Positions 24,822 to 33,872 of a stretch of DNA of 64,000 bases are shown piece after piece. The stretch lies in the NCBI RefSeq assembly GCF_014773265.1, contig NZ_JACWMY010000007.1:267956-331955 (forward strand), given 5' to 3'. Below the pieces are notes generated by a model. It made no database searches, was not told where the DNA came from, and saw only the letters and a list, made by a program, of their open reading frames with translations. The first letter of the stretch is position 1. Every line of letters begins with the position of its first letter. A program made the position numbers and the translations under genes. This stretch comes from Mucilaginibacter pankratovii. GTDB taxonomy: Bacteria > Bacteroidota > Bacteroidia > Sphingobacteriales > Sphingobacteriaceae.

Positions 24822-26425
24822 TGAACATATTAACCCTGCTTATATTCACTCCCGTACTGTTCGGATTCATCATCCTGCTGCTGCCGTCGTCTATGCGGGC
24901 CAGCTTTAAGTACATCACCCTTTTTGCCACGCTGCTGCAGCTGGGGCTGAGTATCTGGATGTACCTCAACTTTAAAACAGGGGCAACGTTCGCCGGTATC
25001 AGTCACGAGGAGCAGTTCCAGTTTGTGCAGAAGGTCCCCTGGATCCACCTCGACCTTGGCTCCGCAGGCAAAATGCAGATAGAATATTTTGTGGGGATAG
25101 ATGGTGTTTCTATCACCCTAATGGTGATGACCTGCCTGGTAATGGTGGTTGCCGCCGTTGCTTCCTGGGAGATCAAAAGCAACCTAAAAGGTTTTTTTGC
25201 TTTGTTTTTACTGCTGGATATGGCCGTAGTAGGCGTGTTCTGCGCATTGGATTTCTTCCTGTTCTACACCTTTTACGAACTGATGCTGCTGCCGTTATAC
25301 TTCCTGATAGGTATGTGGGGCGGCGCAAGGCGCGAGTATGCAGCTATCAAATTCTTCCTGTACACGCTGTTCGGCTCGGTATTTATGCTGTTGGTGATGG
25401 TGGGTTTGTACCTTTCGGTTAAGGATCCTGCAACCGGCAACCATACCTTCAATATTATCCAAATGATGAACCCAGCCAATTACATCAACGGTTCGGTGTT
25501 CTCTACCATTACGCACAATACCATTTTAGGCATGCCTGCGCGAAGCGTTGGGTTTGTGGTGCTGTTTATCGCCTTTGCTATTAAAGTGCCGGTGGTGCCC
25601 CTGCATACCTGGCTACCCGATGCACACGTAGAAGCGCCAACGCCGGTATCTATTATCCTTGCGGGGATCCTGCTGAAAATTGGTGGTTATGGCATTATCC
25701 GCATTTGCATGAGCATCTTCCCGGATATAGCGCTTAGCGGTGCTTTCTGGATCGGCCTGTTAGGGGTTATCTCCATATTATACGGCGCTTTCAACGCTCT
25801 TGCACAGCGCGATCTGAAACGGTTGATCGCTTATTCATCCGTATCTCACATGGGTTTTGTGCTGCTGGGCATTGCCTCCAACACTGCCGAAGGTATCAGC
25901 GGTGCTATGATGCAGATGGTGAGCCACGGTTTCCTCTCCACCATGCTATTCTTTTTGGTAGGCGTTATTTACAACCGCGTGCACGACCGCGACATCTACC
26001 ATTTCCGCGGGCTTGGTTCGCTGATGCCCCGCTACACGGTTTATGTAATGGTAGCATTTTTTGCCTCTTTGGGTTTACCCGGTTTCTCTGCCTTTGTTGC
26101 GGAGGCATTCTCGCTGGCGGGCGCTTTTAAATCACATTCCGTTAACGGCTTGCTGCCTTACTGGATGGCGGTTTGCGGTTCGGTAGGGATCCTGTTAAGC
26201 GCTGCTTATTTCCTGTGGACGCTGCAACGGATGTTCTTTGGCAAACTATCGTTAAAAGGAGGGGAGATCTGGAAGATCGCCCTGCACGATATTAATCTCC
26301 GCGAAACACTTACTTTGCTGCCGCTGGCACTCATCGCTTTAGGTTTAGGTTTGATGCCATCGCTGGTGTTTGATAAGGTGAACGATTCGGTACTGGCGCT
26401 GGTGCAATTCATCGGTATAAAATAA
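24821..26425 (+). CDS. nuoM: NADH-quinone oxidoreductase subunit M
   Basis: A protein of 534 residues of the antiporter-like family, with FYTFYELMLLPLYFLIGMWGG (pumping Glu), AIKVPVVPLHTWLPDAHVEAPTPVSIILAG and QRDLKRLIAYSSVSHMGFVLLG. It is a proton-pumping subunit of the membrane arm. It is coupled to nuoL by overlap. The next gene is not nuoN but a DUF4139 gene, 61 bp away. Confidence 0.96.
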   Translation: MNILTLLIFTPVLFGFIILLLPSSMRASFKYITLFATLLQLGLSIWMYLNFKTGATFAGISHEEQFQFVQKVPWIHLDLGSAGKMQIEYFVGIDGVSITLMVMTCLVMVVAAVASWEIKSNLKGFFALFLLLDMAVVGVFCALDFFLFYTFYELMLLPLYFLIGMWGGARREYAAIKFFLYTLFGSVFMLLVMVGLYLSVKDPATGNHTFNIIQMMNPANYINGSVFSTITHNTILGMPARSVGFVVLFIAFAIKVPVVPLHTWLPDAHVEAPTPVSIILAGILLKIGGYGIIRICMSIFPDIALSGAFWIGLLGVISILYGAFNALAQRDLKRLIAYSSVSHMGFVLLGIASNTAEGISGAMMQMVSHGFLSTMLFFLVGVIYNRVHDRDIYHFRGLGSLMPRYTVYVMVAFFASLGLPGFSAFVAEAFSLAGAFKSHSVNGLLPYWMAVCGSVGILLSAAYFLWTLQRMFFGKLSLKGGEIWKIALHDINLRETLTLLPLALIALGLGLMPSLVFDKVNDSVLALVQFIGIK

Positions 26426-26486
26426 TTTGATGCAGGGTTATGGAAACGGGCAATTGCGTGCATCCTACAGGTAAATAAAACAAAAT

Positions 26487-28085
26487 ATGAAGCATTTATT
26501 ATTTATTGCCTGCCTGTTTATAGCCACCAAAACCCTTCGTGCCGATGATGGCCAGAAAGTGGCATCGAAAGTGGAAAAAGTAACTGTGTTTTTAAATGGT
26601 GCGCAGGTTACCCGCACCGCCACAGCCAGCGTAGTGCCCGGCACAACAACACTGGTGTTTGATAACCTCTCGCCTAATCTCGATCCCGCCAGCATGCAGG
26701 TACGCGCCACCGGCGATTTTACCATCCTGTCTGTAAAGCACGAACTCAACTACTTAAGCGATCAGCTGAAAACCAAAAAGGTAGAAGAGTTGCAGCTGAT
26801 CCAAAAATCGCTGCGCGATAAAATCTCCCTGCAAACTACGCTGCTGAGCATAAACAAGGAAGAAGCCAACATGCTGACCAAAAACCAGGTAAGCAACGGG
26901 CAAACCGCCGGACTGGATATTGTAAAATTGAAAGCTGCGCTCGATTTTCAAACCGCCCGCTTAACCGAGATCAAGAAAAAAGAACTCGCCATTAACAACG
27001 AACTGGAAAGCCTGAACGAGCAGATCCGCAAGTACGATAGCCAGGTGAACGAGCTGATGCAGAGCCAAAGCGCTGCCACCAGCAACGTACTGGTAAATGT
27101 ATCGTCGGCAGCTGCACTGCAATCTACCTTTACCATTACCTACGTGGTGAACGATGCCCGCTGGTACCCAACTTATGATATCCGCGCCAAAAACGTAAAC
27201 AGCCCGGTGGTGATCGCCTACAAAGCCAATGTATCGCAGCAATGCGGCGAGGACTGGAAGAACATTAAACTAACGTTATCAACAGGTGACCCATCTATAA
27301 GTGGCATCAAACCAGAGCTGAGGCCAAATTACCTGAATATTTACGCGCCTGTACCAGCGGCAAGTTCTGGCTTTATGAATTATAGTTTAAATAATTCAAG
27401 TTTATCAGAAGTGGTTGTGACAAAATCACTGCAGGGGAGAGCTTCGGGTGTTGCAGTTAACACTACCGAAAACCAAACCAGCATGGAGTTTAATATCCAA
27501 AACCCATTCTCGGTACCGGCAGATGGCAAGCAATATTTGGTAGAGATAGACCAGGTTACCGCCGAAGCAAAATACCAATACTACGCCGCACCAAAACTAA
27601 GCACCGATGTGTTCCTCACCGCTCGCATTACCGACTGGACCAAATACAATTTCCTATCCGGCGAGGCAAACCTCTTCTTCGAAGGAACGTTTATCGGCAA
27701 ATCTAAATTAGATACCCGTGCCGCAAATGATACCTTAAGCCTATCTTTGGGAGTTGATAAGAACATCGTGGTAAAACGCATGATGCAAACCGAACTGAAC
27801 GAGAAACAAGGCATTTTGGGTTCGAACAAAAAGGAAACCCGCGACTGGAACATCTCCATAAAAAACCGTAAAACGCAGGCCATTAACCTGCTGGTGGAAG
27901 ACCAGGTGCCTGTATCGCAAAATACCGCGATAGAAGTTGATACCCAGGAAATAAGCGGTGCCGAAATGAATAAGGTAACCGGTAAATTATCATGGAACTT
28001 TACCCTGGAGCCACAGGCCGTGAAACAACTGCGTGTAAAATACCAGGTGAAATACCCTAAAAACCAAAGCGTAATAGTACAATAG
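26487..28085 (+). CDS. DUF4139 domain protein with an internal plug-like motif, inserted in nuo
   Basis: A protein of 532 residues with a signal peptide (to about LRAD, residue 20). The N-terminal part (residues 25-115) resembles DUF4140 (KVTVFLNGAQVTRTA), then a coiled coil (about 90-195) and the C-terminal DUF4139 part (YVVNDARWYPTYDIRA, LSTGDPS, ...NTAIEVDTQEISGAEM, VKYQVKYPK). Similar proteins are called mucoidy-inhibitor-like, with no proven role. Residues 307-324, SEVVVTKSLQGRASGVAV, look like the first half of a SusC plug domain, placed between the two DUF4139 parts. It lies between nuoM and nuoN, 5 bp before nuoN, so it shares the operon. Confidence 0.85.
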   Translation: MKHLLFIACLFIATKTLRADDGQKVASKVEKVTVFLNGAQVTRTATASVVPGTTTLVFDNLSPNLDPASMQVRATGDFTILSVKHELNYLSDQLKTKKVEELQLIQKSLRDKISLQTTLLSINKEEANMLTKNQVSNGQTAGLDIVKLKAALDFQTARLTEIKKKELAINNELESLNEQIRKYDSQVNELMQSQSAATSNVLVNVSSAAALQSTFTITYVVNDARWYPTYDIRAKNVNSPVVIAYKANVSQQCGEDWKNIKLTLSTGDPSISGIKPELRPNYLNIYAPVPAASSGFMNYSLNNSSLSEVVVTKSLQGRASGVAVNTTENQTSMEFNIQNPFSVPADGKQYLVEIDQVTAEAKYQYYAAPKLSTDVFLTARITDWTKYNFLSGEANLFFEGTFIGKSKLDTRAANDTLSLSLGVDKNIVVKRMMQTELNEKQGILGSNKKETRDWNISIKNRKTQAINLLVEDQVPVSQNTAIEVDTQEISGAEMNKVTGKLSWNFTLEPQAVKQLRVKYQVKYPKNQSVIVQ

Positions 28086-28090
28086 TAAAA

Positions 28091-29599
28091 ATGCAGCAGC
28101 TAACACAAGATATACCCAACCAGTTAAGTAACGTTTTAGGCAGTCTGCAATATTTTACGCCCGAAATTTACTTAACTGCGTTGTTTATTGTGGTGCTGCT
28201 TACCGATCTGTTCTTCGGAAAAACCTCTACCTGGCTCTGCCAAACCATCGCACTGATAGGTATGGCGCTGGTACTGGTGATGGATTACGACCAAAAATTC
28301 CTGCTGCTGAAGGGCACGGGCTCGCAATACCTGTTTGGTAATATGCTGTGGCTGCATGGCCCGGCCATAAAGTTTAAGATAATAATTGACGGATTGACCT
28401 TTATCCTGCTGCTGTATTTTACCTGGGATAACAAGTTAAAGGCGCATAAAAAGGGCCTGTCAGATCTGTATACCATTGTGATAGGCTCGGTATTGGGGCT
28501 GCACCTCATGATCATGGCGGTGAGCCTGCTATCCATTTACCTGGCTATCGAGATGGTCTCCCTTGCATCGTATCTGCTGGTAGCCTACAAATCCGAGCGG
28601 GTGTTCAGTACGGAGGCGGGCTTAAAATATGTGCTGTTTGGCGCGGCATCATCGGCGGTTATGTTGTATGGTATTTCGCTTATTTATGCATTCACAGGCT
28701 CGCTGAATTTAACTGTGGGCAGCCCAATGATAGTGCAACTTGCACAGTTGAACCCGTTAAGCGTATCCTTCGCGGTGGTGTTGGTGCTGGTGGGCATTGG
28801 GTTTAAACTCTCCTTTGTACCCATCCATTTTTGGGTGCCCGATGTGTACGAAGGTGCGGCTACGCCGGTTACCGCTTACTTATCTACCCTGCCAAAAATT
28901 GCAGCTTTTGCCTTGCTGGTGAACTTTGTAACGCCCTTTGCTTTTTATCAGGATTGGCACGGGTTTGATTTTAGGCTGGTGCTGTCTATCATCGGCATCG
29001 TCACCATGATAGCCGGTAACTTTACCGCAGTGCTGCAGAATAACGTAAAGCGGATGCTGGCTTACTCGGGTATCGGGCATACAGGCTTCGCCTTGATGGC
29101 GCTGGTTACCTTTACGCCGGAGGGATTATCTGCCCTGTTATTTTACCTGTTCGCTTACGGATTGGGTATTATAGCCGCCCTTGCTTTGGCCAATTACTTT
29201 GAAAACGCCGAAGGCATCACCGACATGCGCGAATACAAGGGCCTTGGTTTTAAATATCCCCTGGCATCGGTATGTTTTGTGGTGGTGCTGGTTTCCTTAA
29301 CAGGCATCCCGGTAAGCGCGGGCTTTATGGGGAAGGTATTTGTGTTTTCGGCAACGTACAGTGTTTACCAGCATACCAAGGATATTTGGCTGCTGGCCAT
29401 GCTGGCAACAGGCGCGCTCACTACGGTGGTGGCCCTGTTCTACTACATCAAAATTCCACTTAATTTATTCCTGAAACGTACCGAACTCATCATTAGCGAA
29501 AATAAATGGTCGATAAAGCTGGTGATACTTTCGGTGATTATCGCAATGGCATTGATCTTATTCGGGATTTTCCCGGATTTACTGATTAAATACATGTAA
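28091..29599 (+). CDS. nuoN: NADH-quinone oxidoreductase subunit N
   Basis: A protein of 502 residues, the third antiporter-like subunit. It shows IYLAIEMVSLASYLLVAYKSE (pumping Glu), FKLSFVPIHFWVPDVYEGAATPVTAYLSTLPK and QNNVKRMLAYSGIGHTGFAL. Complete and of normal length. It ends the nuo run; the gap of 84 bp to amt is AT-rich. Confidence 0.96.
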   Translation: MQQLTQDIPNQLSNVLGSLQYFTPEIYLTALFIVVLLTDLFFGKTSTWLCQTIALIGMALVLVMDYDQKFLLLKGTGSQYLFGNMLWLHGPAIKFKIIIDGLTFILLLYFTWDNKLKAHKKGLSDLYTIVIGSVLGLHLMIMAVSLLSIYLAIEMVSLASYLLVAYKSERVFSTEAGLKYVLFGAASSAVMLYGISLIYAFTGSLNLTVGSPMIVQLAQLNPLSVSFAVVLVLVGIGFKLSFVPIHFWVPDVYEGAATPVTAYLSTLPKIAAFALLVNFVTPFAFYQDWHGFDFRLVLSIIGIVTMIAGNFTAVLQNNVKRMLAYSGIGHTGFALMALVTFTPEGLSALLFYLFAYGLGIIAALALANYFENAEGITDMREYKGLGFKYPLASVCFVVVLVSLTGIPVSAGFMGKVFVFSATYSVYQHTKDIWLLAMLATGALTTVVALFYYIKIPLNLFLKRTELIISENKWSIKLVILSVIIAMALILFGIFPDLLIKYM

Positions 29600-29683
29600 T
29601 TTGTAGTAATTTTTTATTTTTCGTAAAAATATTGTAGAAATTATATAAATTCAGCCGTTTATTGTAAAAAGTGCTGATAATAT

Positions 29684-30991
29684 ATGAAACGTTACTTCCC
29701 CTTCTTCATCATCCTGGTAATTTTAGGCCTTACATTTGCTTTTCCTTCTATCGAATATGATAAAACGATAAAGTCAAATTTCAATACCGGCGATATCGCC
29801 TGGATGCTGATGTCTACCGCTCTTGTTTTGATCATGACACCCGGCCTCGCCTTTTTTTACGGCGGTATGGTGAACAAAAAGAACGTGATATCCACCATGT
29901 TACAAAGTATTGTTTGTATGGTTATCATCACGGTAATGTGGGGCATTTTTGGTTTTAGCTTAGCCTTTGGCGATAGCATCGGCGGGGTTATTGGTAACCC
30001 ATCTACCTTTTTTATGATGAAGGGGATGCTGGGCAATACCAGCTGGCCGCTTGCACCAACCATCCCATTGCTGCTTTTTGCCATGTATCAGCTCAAGTTC
30101 GCCATTATCACTCCCGCGCTTATTACAGGCGCCTTTGCCGAGCGGATCCGTTTTAATTCGTACATTATCTTTTTAGTGCTGTTCTCCATATTTATTTTTT
30201 CGCCATTGGCACATGCCACCTGGCATCCACAGGGAATCTTATTTAAACTTGGCGTGCTCGATTTTGCGGGTGGCACGGTAGTACACATGAGCGCGGGTTG
30301 GGCGGCGCTGGCATCGGCCTTGTATTTAAAACGCCGTAATGAGGCCAACCATTCCCCTGCACGGATCACCTATGTAATGATAGGTACGGGCTTATTATGG
30401 TTTGGCTGGTTCGGTTTTAACGCGGGTTCAGCATTCGGGGCCAATCATTTGGCGGTAACCGCCCTTGCAACCAGTACTACGGCATCTGCAGCAGCAGGCG
30501 TTACCTGGATCTTTTTTGATATGCTGCGCGGCCGCAAGCCATCTGCCATGGGTACCTGTATAGGTGCGGTGGTAGGTTTGGTGGCTATAACCCCGGCGGC
30601 GGGCTTTGTGAGCGTGCCGCACTCGCTGGCTATTGGTATCATCTCGGCAGTGGTGAGTAATTTGGTGGTAGAATGGCGCACGCGTACCACTATTGATGAT
30701 ACGCTGGATGTATTCCCCTGCCATGGCGTGGGCGGTATGGTAGGTATGCTGCTTACCGGCGTATTTGCCAACCAAAATGTAAACCCCGCAAATACAACCG
30801 GTGACGGACTCTTCTTCGGACATACGCATTTGTTCCTGATACAGTTATTGGCGCTGGTGGCAACCTCTATATTTTCATTTTTCGGGTCGATGCTTTTACT
30901 CAAGATCACTGATATGATCTCACCACTGCGTGTATCTAAAGAAGATGAAGTTTTGGGCCTGGATATGAGCCAGCACGGGGAAAAGCTGTAA
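29684..30991 (+). CDS. amt: Ammonium transporter Amt
   Basis: A protein of 435 residues with a signal-like first segment (MKRYFPFFIILVILGLTFAFPS) and then eleven helices. Family signs: TPGLAFFYGGMV, the two pore His residues (GTVVHMSAGWAAL and FPCHGVGGMVGML), and the GFNAGSAFGAN segment. It moves ammonium across the inner membrane. No glnK (PII) gene is seen next to it, unlike in many genomes. It is followed by a strong terminator. Confidence 0.96.
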   Translation: MKRYFPFFIILVILGLTFAFPSIEYDKTIKSNFNTGDIAWMLMSTALVLIMTPGLAFFYGGMVNKKNVISTMLQSIVCMVIITVMWGIFGFSLAFGDSIGGVIGNPSTFFMMKGMLGNTSWPLAPTIPLLLFAMYQLKFAIITPALITGAFAERIRFNSYIIFLVLFSIFIFSPLAHATWHPQGILFKLGVLDFAGGTVVHMSAGWAALASALYLKRRNEANHSPARITYVMIGTGLLWFGWFGFNAGSAFGANHLAVTALATSTTASAAAGVTWIFFDMLRGRKPSAMGTCIGAVVGLVAITPAAGFVSVPHSLAIGIISAVVSNLVVEWRTRTTIDDTLDVFPCHGVGGMVGMLLTGVFANQNVNPANTTGDGLFFGHTHLFLIQLLALVATSIFSFFGSMLLLKITDMISPLRVSKEDEVLGLDMSQHGEKL

Positions 30992-31022
30992 GATTTTAAT
31001 ACTGACTAATAAATTTTCAACT

Positions 31023-31056
31023 ATTAAACGCCGAAGGGAAACCTTTGGCGTTTAAT
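31023..31056 (+). terminator. Hairpin terminator after amt
   Basis: ATTAAACGCC...GGCGTTTAAT with inner GAAGG/CCTTT pairing; the last T-run is short (GTTT), so a rho-independent function is likely but not certain. Confidence 0.75.
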
Positions 31057-31104
31057 GTTTAGGGGGTATTTTTGAAAAGTAAAGGCAGTAGCATGTATGC
31101 TCCG

Positions 31105-31181
31105 CCAGCCCCGCTATCCGCTGCAAGTCCTCCTTCGTCCGGGCTTTGCGCTGCTATCGGGTTTAGGTTACGTGGGGCTGG
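31105..31181. repeat. Structured intergenic repeat after amt
   Basis: Outer arms CCAGCCCC (31105-31112) and GGGGCTGG (31174-31181), inner hairpin GCAAGTCC/GGGCTTTGC around 31122-31149. It is GC-rich compared with its surroundings and followed by three GAGCTCC/AAGCTCC words at 31199-31233. It looks like a REP-type element. No gene is seen in the whole gap 30992-31315. Confidence 0.5.
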
Positions 31182-31315
31182 TGAGGCAATTTCTGAAAGA
31201 GCTCCTTTGTAGAGCTCCGGGGTGAAGCTCCCTGTATTATCCATCAAAATCCCCGTTTAATTTATTGCACCACTCTTGTCGCCGGGTTAAATTTGAAGTT
31301 ATACACCATTGTAAC

Positions 31316-33799
31316 ATGCCTAAATATTTCTCCTGTATCCTTGCGCTTTGCCTGGGTCTATCAAATGTGATCCCAGGCTATGGGCAGCCAATATCCGGTA
31401 TGGCTATCGCGAAGAAGCACGCCATCATCTCCAATAAACCTGCCCCCGGTTTTTTTGAAGGGGCATTATTGGGCAACGGGGGCATGGGCGTAAATGTTAC
31501 CACCCGGCCCGATGCCATTGTGTTGTACTTCGGGCATAATAATGTGTGGGATATCCGGCTTGCCGAAAATCATAAAGAAGAGATCGGTACTTTTGCCCAG
31601 GTGTTTGATAAGGTTAAAAATATCCCCGCGACCTACAATAACTTAAGCGACGATGCCTGGTACAACCAGTATAGCAATATGGCCGGCGAAAACTACCGCC
31701 AACCGTATCCGCGGCCCTTTCCCTGCGGCTCGGTGCTGCTGGGGCTCGACAGGCGAAAAGTACAGGTGCTGGGCCATGTACTGGATATCTCCAACGGGCT
31801 ATGTACCGTAAAACTACTCACTGCAAACAAGCAGCATTTATCGCTTTTGATATTTACCGATATGGCTGCCGACCGCCTGTTGATGCAATTGGTTGATGAT
31901 AAAGGCAAACCTGCAATCGGTGTTTTCGACAGGATAAAAGTAATGCCCGATCCTTCTACACCGTCTAACATCCCGCAGCCGCAAACGCAGGAAGATCTGA
32001 CCGCCGGGATGCTTTCCTTCAGGCAAATATTGCCTTTTGAGGAGCCTGCTATCCGCAAAGCGGATGCAGATCACCTAAAGGATAAAGCGTTCAGACTAAC
32101 GGTAAAAGTAAACGGTGCCTTGAGCAAAACCAGCCGTATCAACTGGAATGGCGTCACCGAAAATATGGCTACGCTGGAGGCTGCCTTACCCGCCGCGCCC
32201 TTTTACGCGTCGATAAGCCTTCAGGAGGGATTGGCCACTGCGGTAAGTAAAGATCTCCCAGCTATCAGCAAGCCGGGGGCGGCAACCTTTAGCAGTGTGC
32301 TTGCTAATAACCATGCCATTTGGAAAGCTTATTGGGCAAAATCAGCCGTGAGCCTGGATGATACTTTTTTGGAGCAAACCTGGTACCGTAACCTGTATTT
32401 TTTTAATTGCGCGGCAAAAGAGGGCGTTACCTGCCCGGGCTTGTTTGCTAACTGGAGCTACAATAACATTGGCACCGCCTGGCACGGCGATTACCACATG
32501 AACTACAACACCCAGCAGCCGTTTTGGGTAACCTTTAGCAGCAACCACCTGGAGAAGAACCTGCCCTATGTGAGCCTCATTCAAAAGCTGATGCCGGTAA
32601 GCCGTAAATGGGCGCAGGAATATTATAACCTGCCGGGTGCTTACTTTCCGCATTCGGCATACCCGGTAGAGATGAGCATGAACCCATACCCATTGCCCGA
32701 CTGGGGCTGGGAAATAAGCGAAACACCCTGGGCTGTGCAGGGGCTTTGGTGGCATTACCTGTACAGCGGCGATAAGGAGTTTTTGCGGAAGCAGGCCTAT
32801 GAACCCATGAAGGCTGCTGTGCAATTTCTTACAGCTTACATGAAGCGACCCGATGACCATGGCGGCGAACGCTGGCAAGACGATAAGTACCATATCTTCC
32901 CCACGGTGCCACCGGAGTTATATGGCTTAAGGCCGGGCTTTAAGTTTAATAGTGATTGTAATGTAGACTTAACACTCACCAAATTCATCTTCAAAGCATT
33001 TGAGCAGTCAACCGAAGTATTAGGCACCAGGACAGAGGAGCAGCAGCTTTTAGCAGACATTACCGATATATTAAAATACTTTCCTGATTACCCTACCGCG
33101 TTAACGGCATCCGGCGATAGGGTGCTGGTAGCCGTGCCGGGCGAGAATGCCAATACCGTATATAACGTACCAATCCCGCTTTTTGCAGCTTTTCCGGGCG
33201 AAGATTATGGTTTACATTCCGATGAAGCAACGCAGCGGCTGTTAAAAAACACCTACCAAAACCAGCAGAACGAAGGCGGAAACGACCTGGTATTTATTAA
33301 CCTGCAGGCAGCGCGGATAGGTATGCTAAATTTAGATGATTTTAAACGGCAGATAAATTACTGCCTGCTGCCCAATGGCACCGCTACCGATATGGTGATG
33401 CAAACTAAGGGCCGCTACAACGACCAAACCGATTATGCTTACATGGCCGGGATGGGCATCTGGTTTGAGAATTTTGCACTGCCCGCTGTAATCAACGAAT
33501 GCCTGATGCAAAGCTACAACGGTACTATTCGCCTGTTTCCCAACTGGCCAAAAAACAAGGATGCCCGGTTTAAAAACCTGCGTGCGGCAGGCGCGTTTTT
33601 GATAAGTGCGGTGCAGATTAAAGGAAAAGTAAATACTATAGATATATTAAGCGAAAAGGGGCAAACGCTGCGACTTATTTCGCCATGGACGAAAGGGGCA
33701 GTTATTACGATAACCGGGGGTAAGAAAAAGGTAGCAAGCGGTGAGATCGTTATCCAAACATTGCCGGGCCAGCGGATAAGGCTTAGTCCGCTTAATTAA
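31316..33799 (+). CDS. GH95-like glycoside hydrolase
   Basis: A protein of 827 residues with a signal peptide (MPKYFSCILALCLGLSN...YGQ). The ATG at 31316 is preferred over a TTG at 31265, as it begins the signal peptide. The N-terminal beta part starts with PGFFEGALLGNGGMGVNV; the centre is an (alpha/alpha)6 barrel with WHGDYHMNYNTQQPFW at about 389-404, whose Asn396 and Asn398 correspond to the paired Asn residues of GH95 alpha-L-fucosidases. The end (TIRLFPNWPKNKDARF, ...NLRAAGAFLISA) is the C-terminal beta domain. The usual SPE-type acid motif is not clearly present (KFNSDCNVDLTLTK stands there), so the specificity is uncertain. It probably works in the periplasm. Confidence 0.8.
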   Translation: MPKYFSCILALCLGLSNVIPGYGQPISGMAIAKKHAIISNKPAPGFFEGALLGNGGMGVNVTTRPDAIVLYFGHNNVWDIRLAENHKEEIGTFAQVFDKVKNIPATYNNLSDDAWYNQYSNMAGENYRQPYPRPFPCGSVLLGLDRRKVQVLGHVLDISNGLCTVKLLTANKQHLSLLIFTDMAADRLLMQLVDDKGKPAIGVFDRIKVMPDPSTPSNIPQPQTQEDLTAGMLSFRQILPFEEPAIRKADADHLKDKAFRLTVKVNGALSKTSRINWNGVTENMATLEAALPAAPFYASISLQEGLATAVSKDLPAISKPGAATFSSVLANNHAIWKAYWAKSAVSLDDTFLEQTWYRNLYFFNCAAKEGVTCPGLFANWSYNNIGTAWHGDYHMNYNTQQPFWVTFSSNHLEKNLPYVSLIQKLMPVSRKWAQEYYNLPGAYFPHSAYPVEMSMNPYPLPDWGWEISETPWAVQGLWWHYLYSGDKEFLRKQAYEPMKAAVQFLTAYMKRPDDHGGERWQDDKYHIFPTVPPELYGLRPGFKFNSDCNVDLTLTKFIFKAFEQSTEVLGTRTEEQQLLADITDILKYFPDYPTALTASGDRVLVAVPGENANTVYNVPIPLFAAFPGEDYGLHSDEATQRLLKNTYQNQQNEGGNDLVFINLQAARIGMLNLDDFKRQINYCLLPNGTATDMVMQTKGRYNDQTDYAYMAGMGIWFENFALPAVINECLMQSYNGTIRLFPNWPKNKDARFKNLRAAGAFLISAVQIKGKVNTIDILSEKGQTLRLISPWTKGAVITITGGKKKVASGEIVIQTLPGQRIRLSPLN

Positions 33800-33841
33800 G
33801 ATAAATTATTTGGCTGTCATCGTTCTATACCGGAGGAGACT

Positions 33842-33849
33842 TATATTTG
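33842..33849 (+). promoter_or_regulatory. -7 box of the amidohydrolase gene (TATATTTG)
   Basis: Exact TAnnTTTG, 23 nt before the ATG at 33873. The nearest TTTG upstream (33809) is too far to be a normal -33 box. Confidence 0.45.
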
Positions 33850-33872
33850 GAGTATCATCAGCCCAATCTATT

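Noticed and set aside
26754..27242. Minus-strand open frames within the DUF4139 gene
   Set aside because: No family resemblance; the plus-strand frame has a signal peptide and conserved domains throughout.
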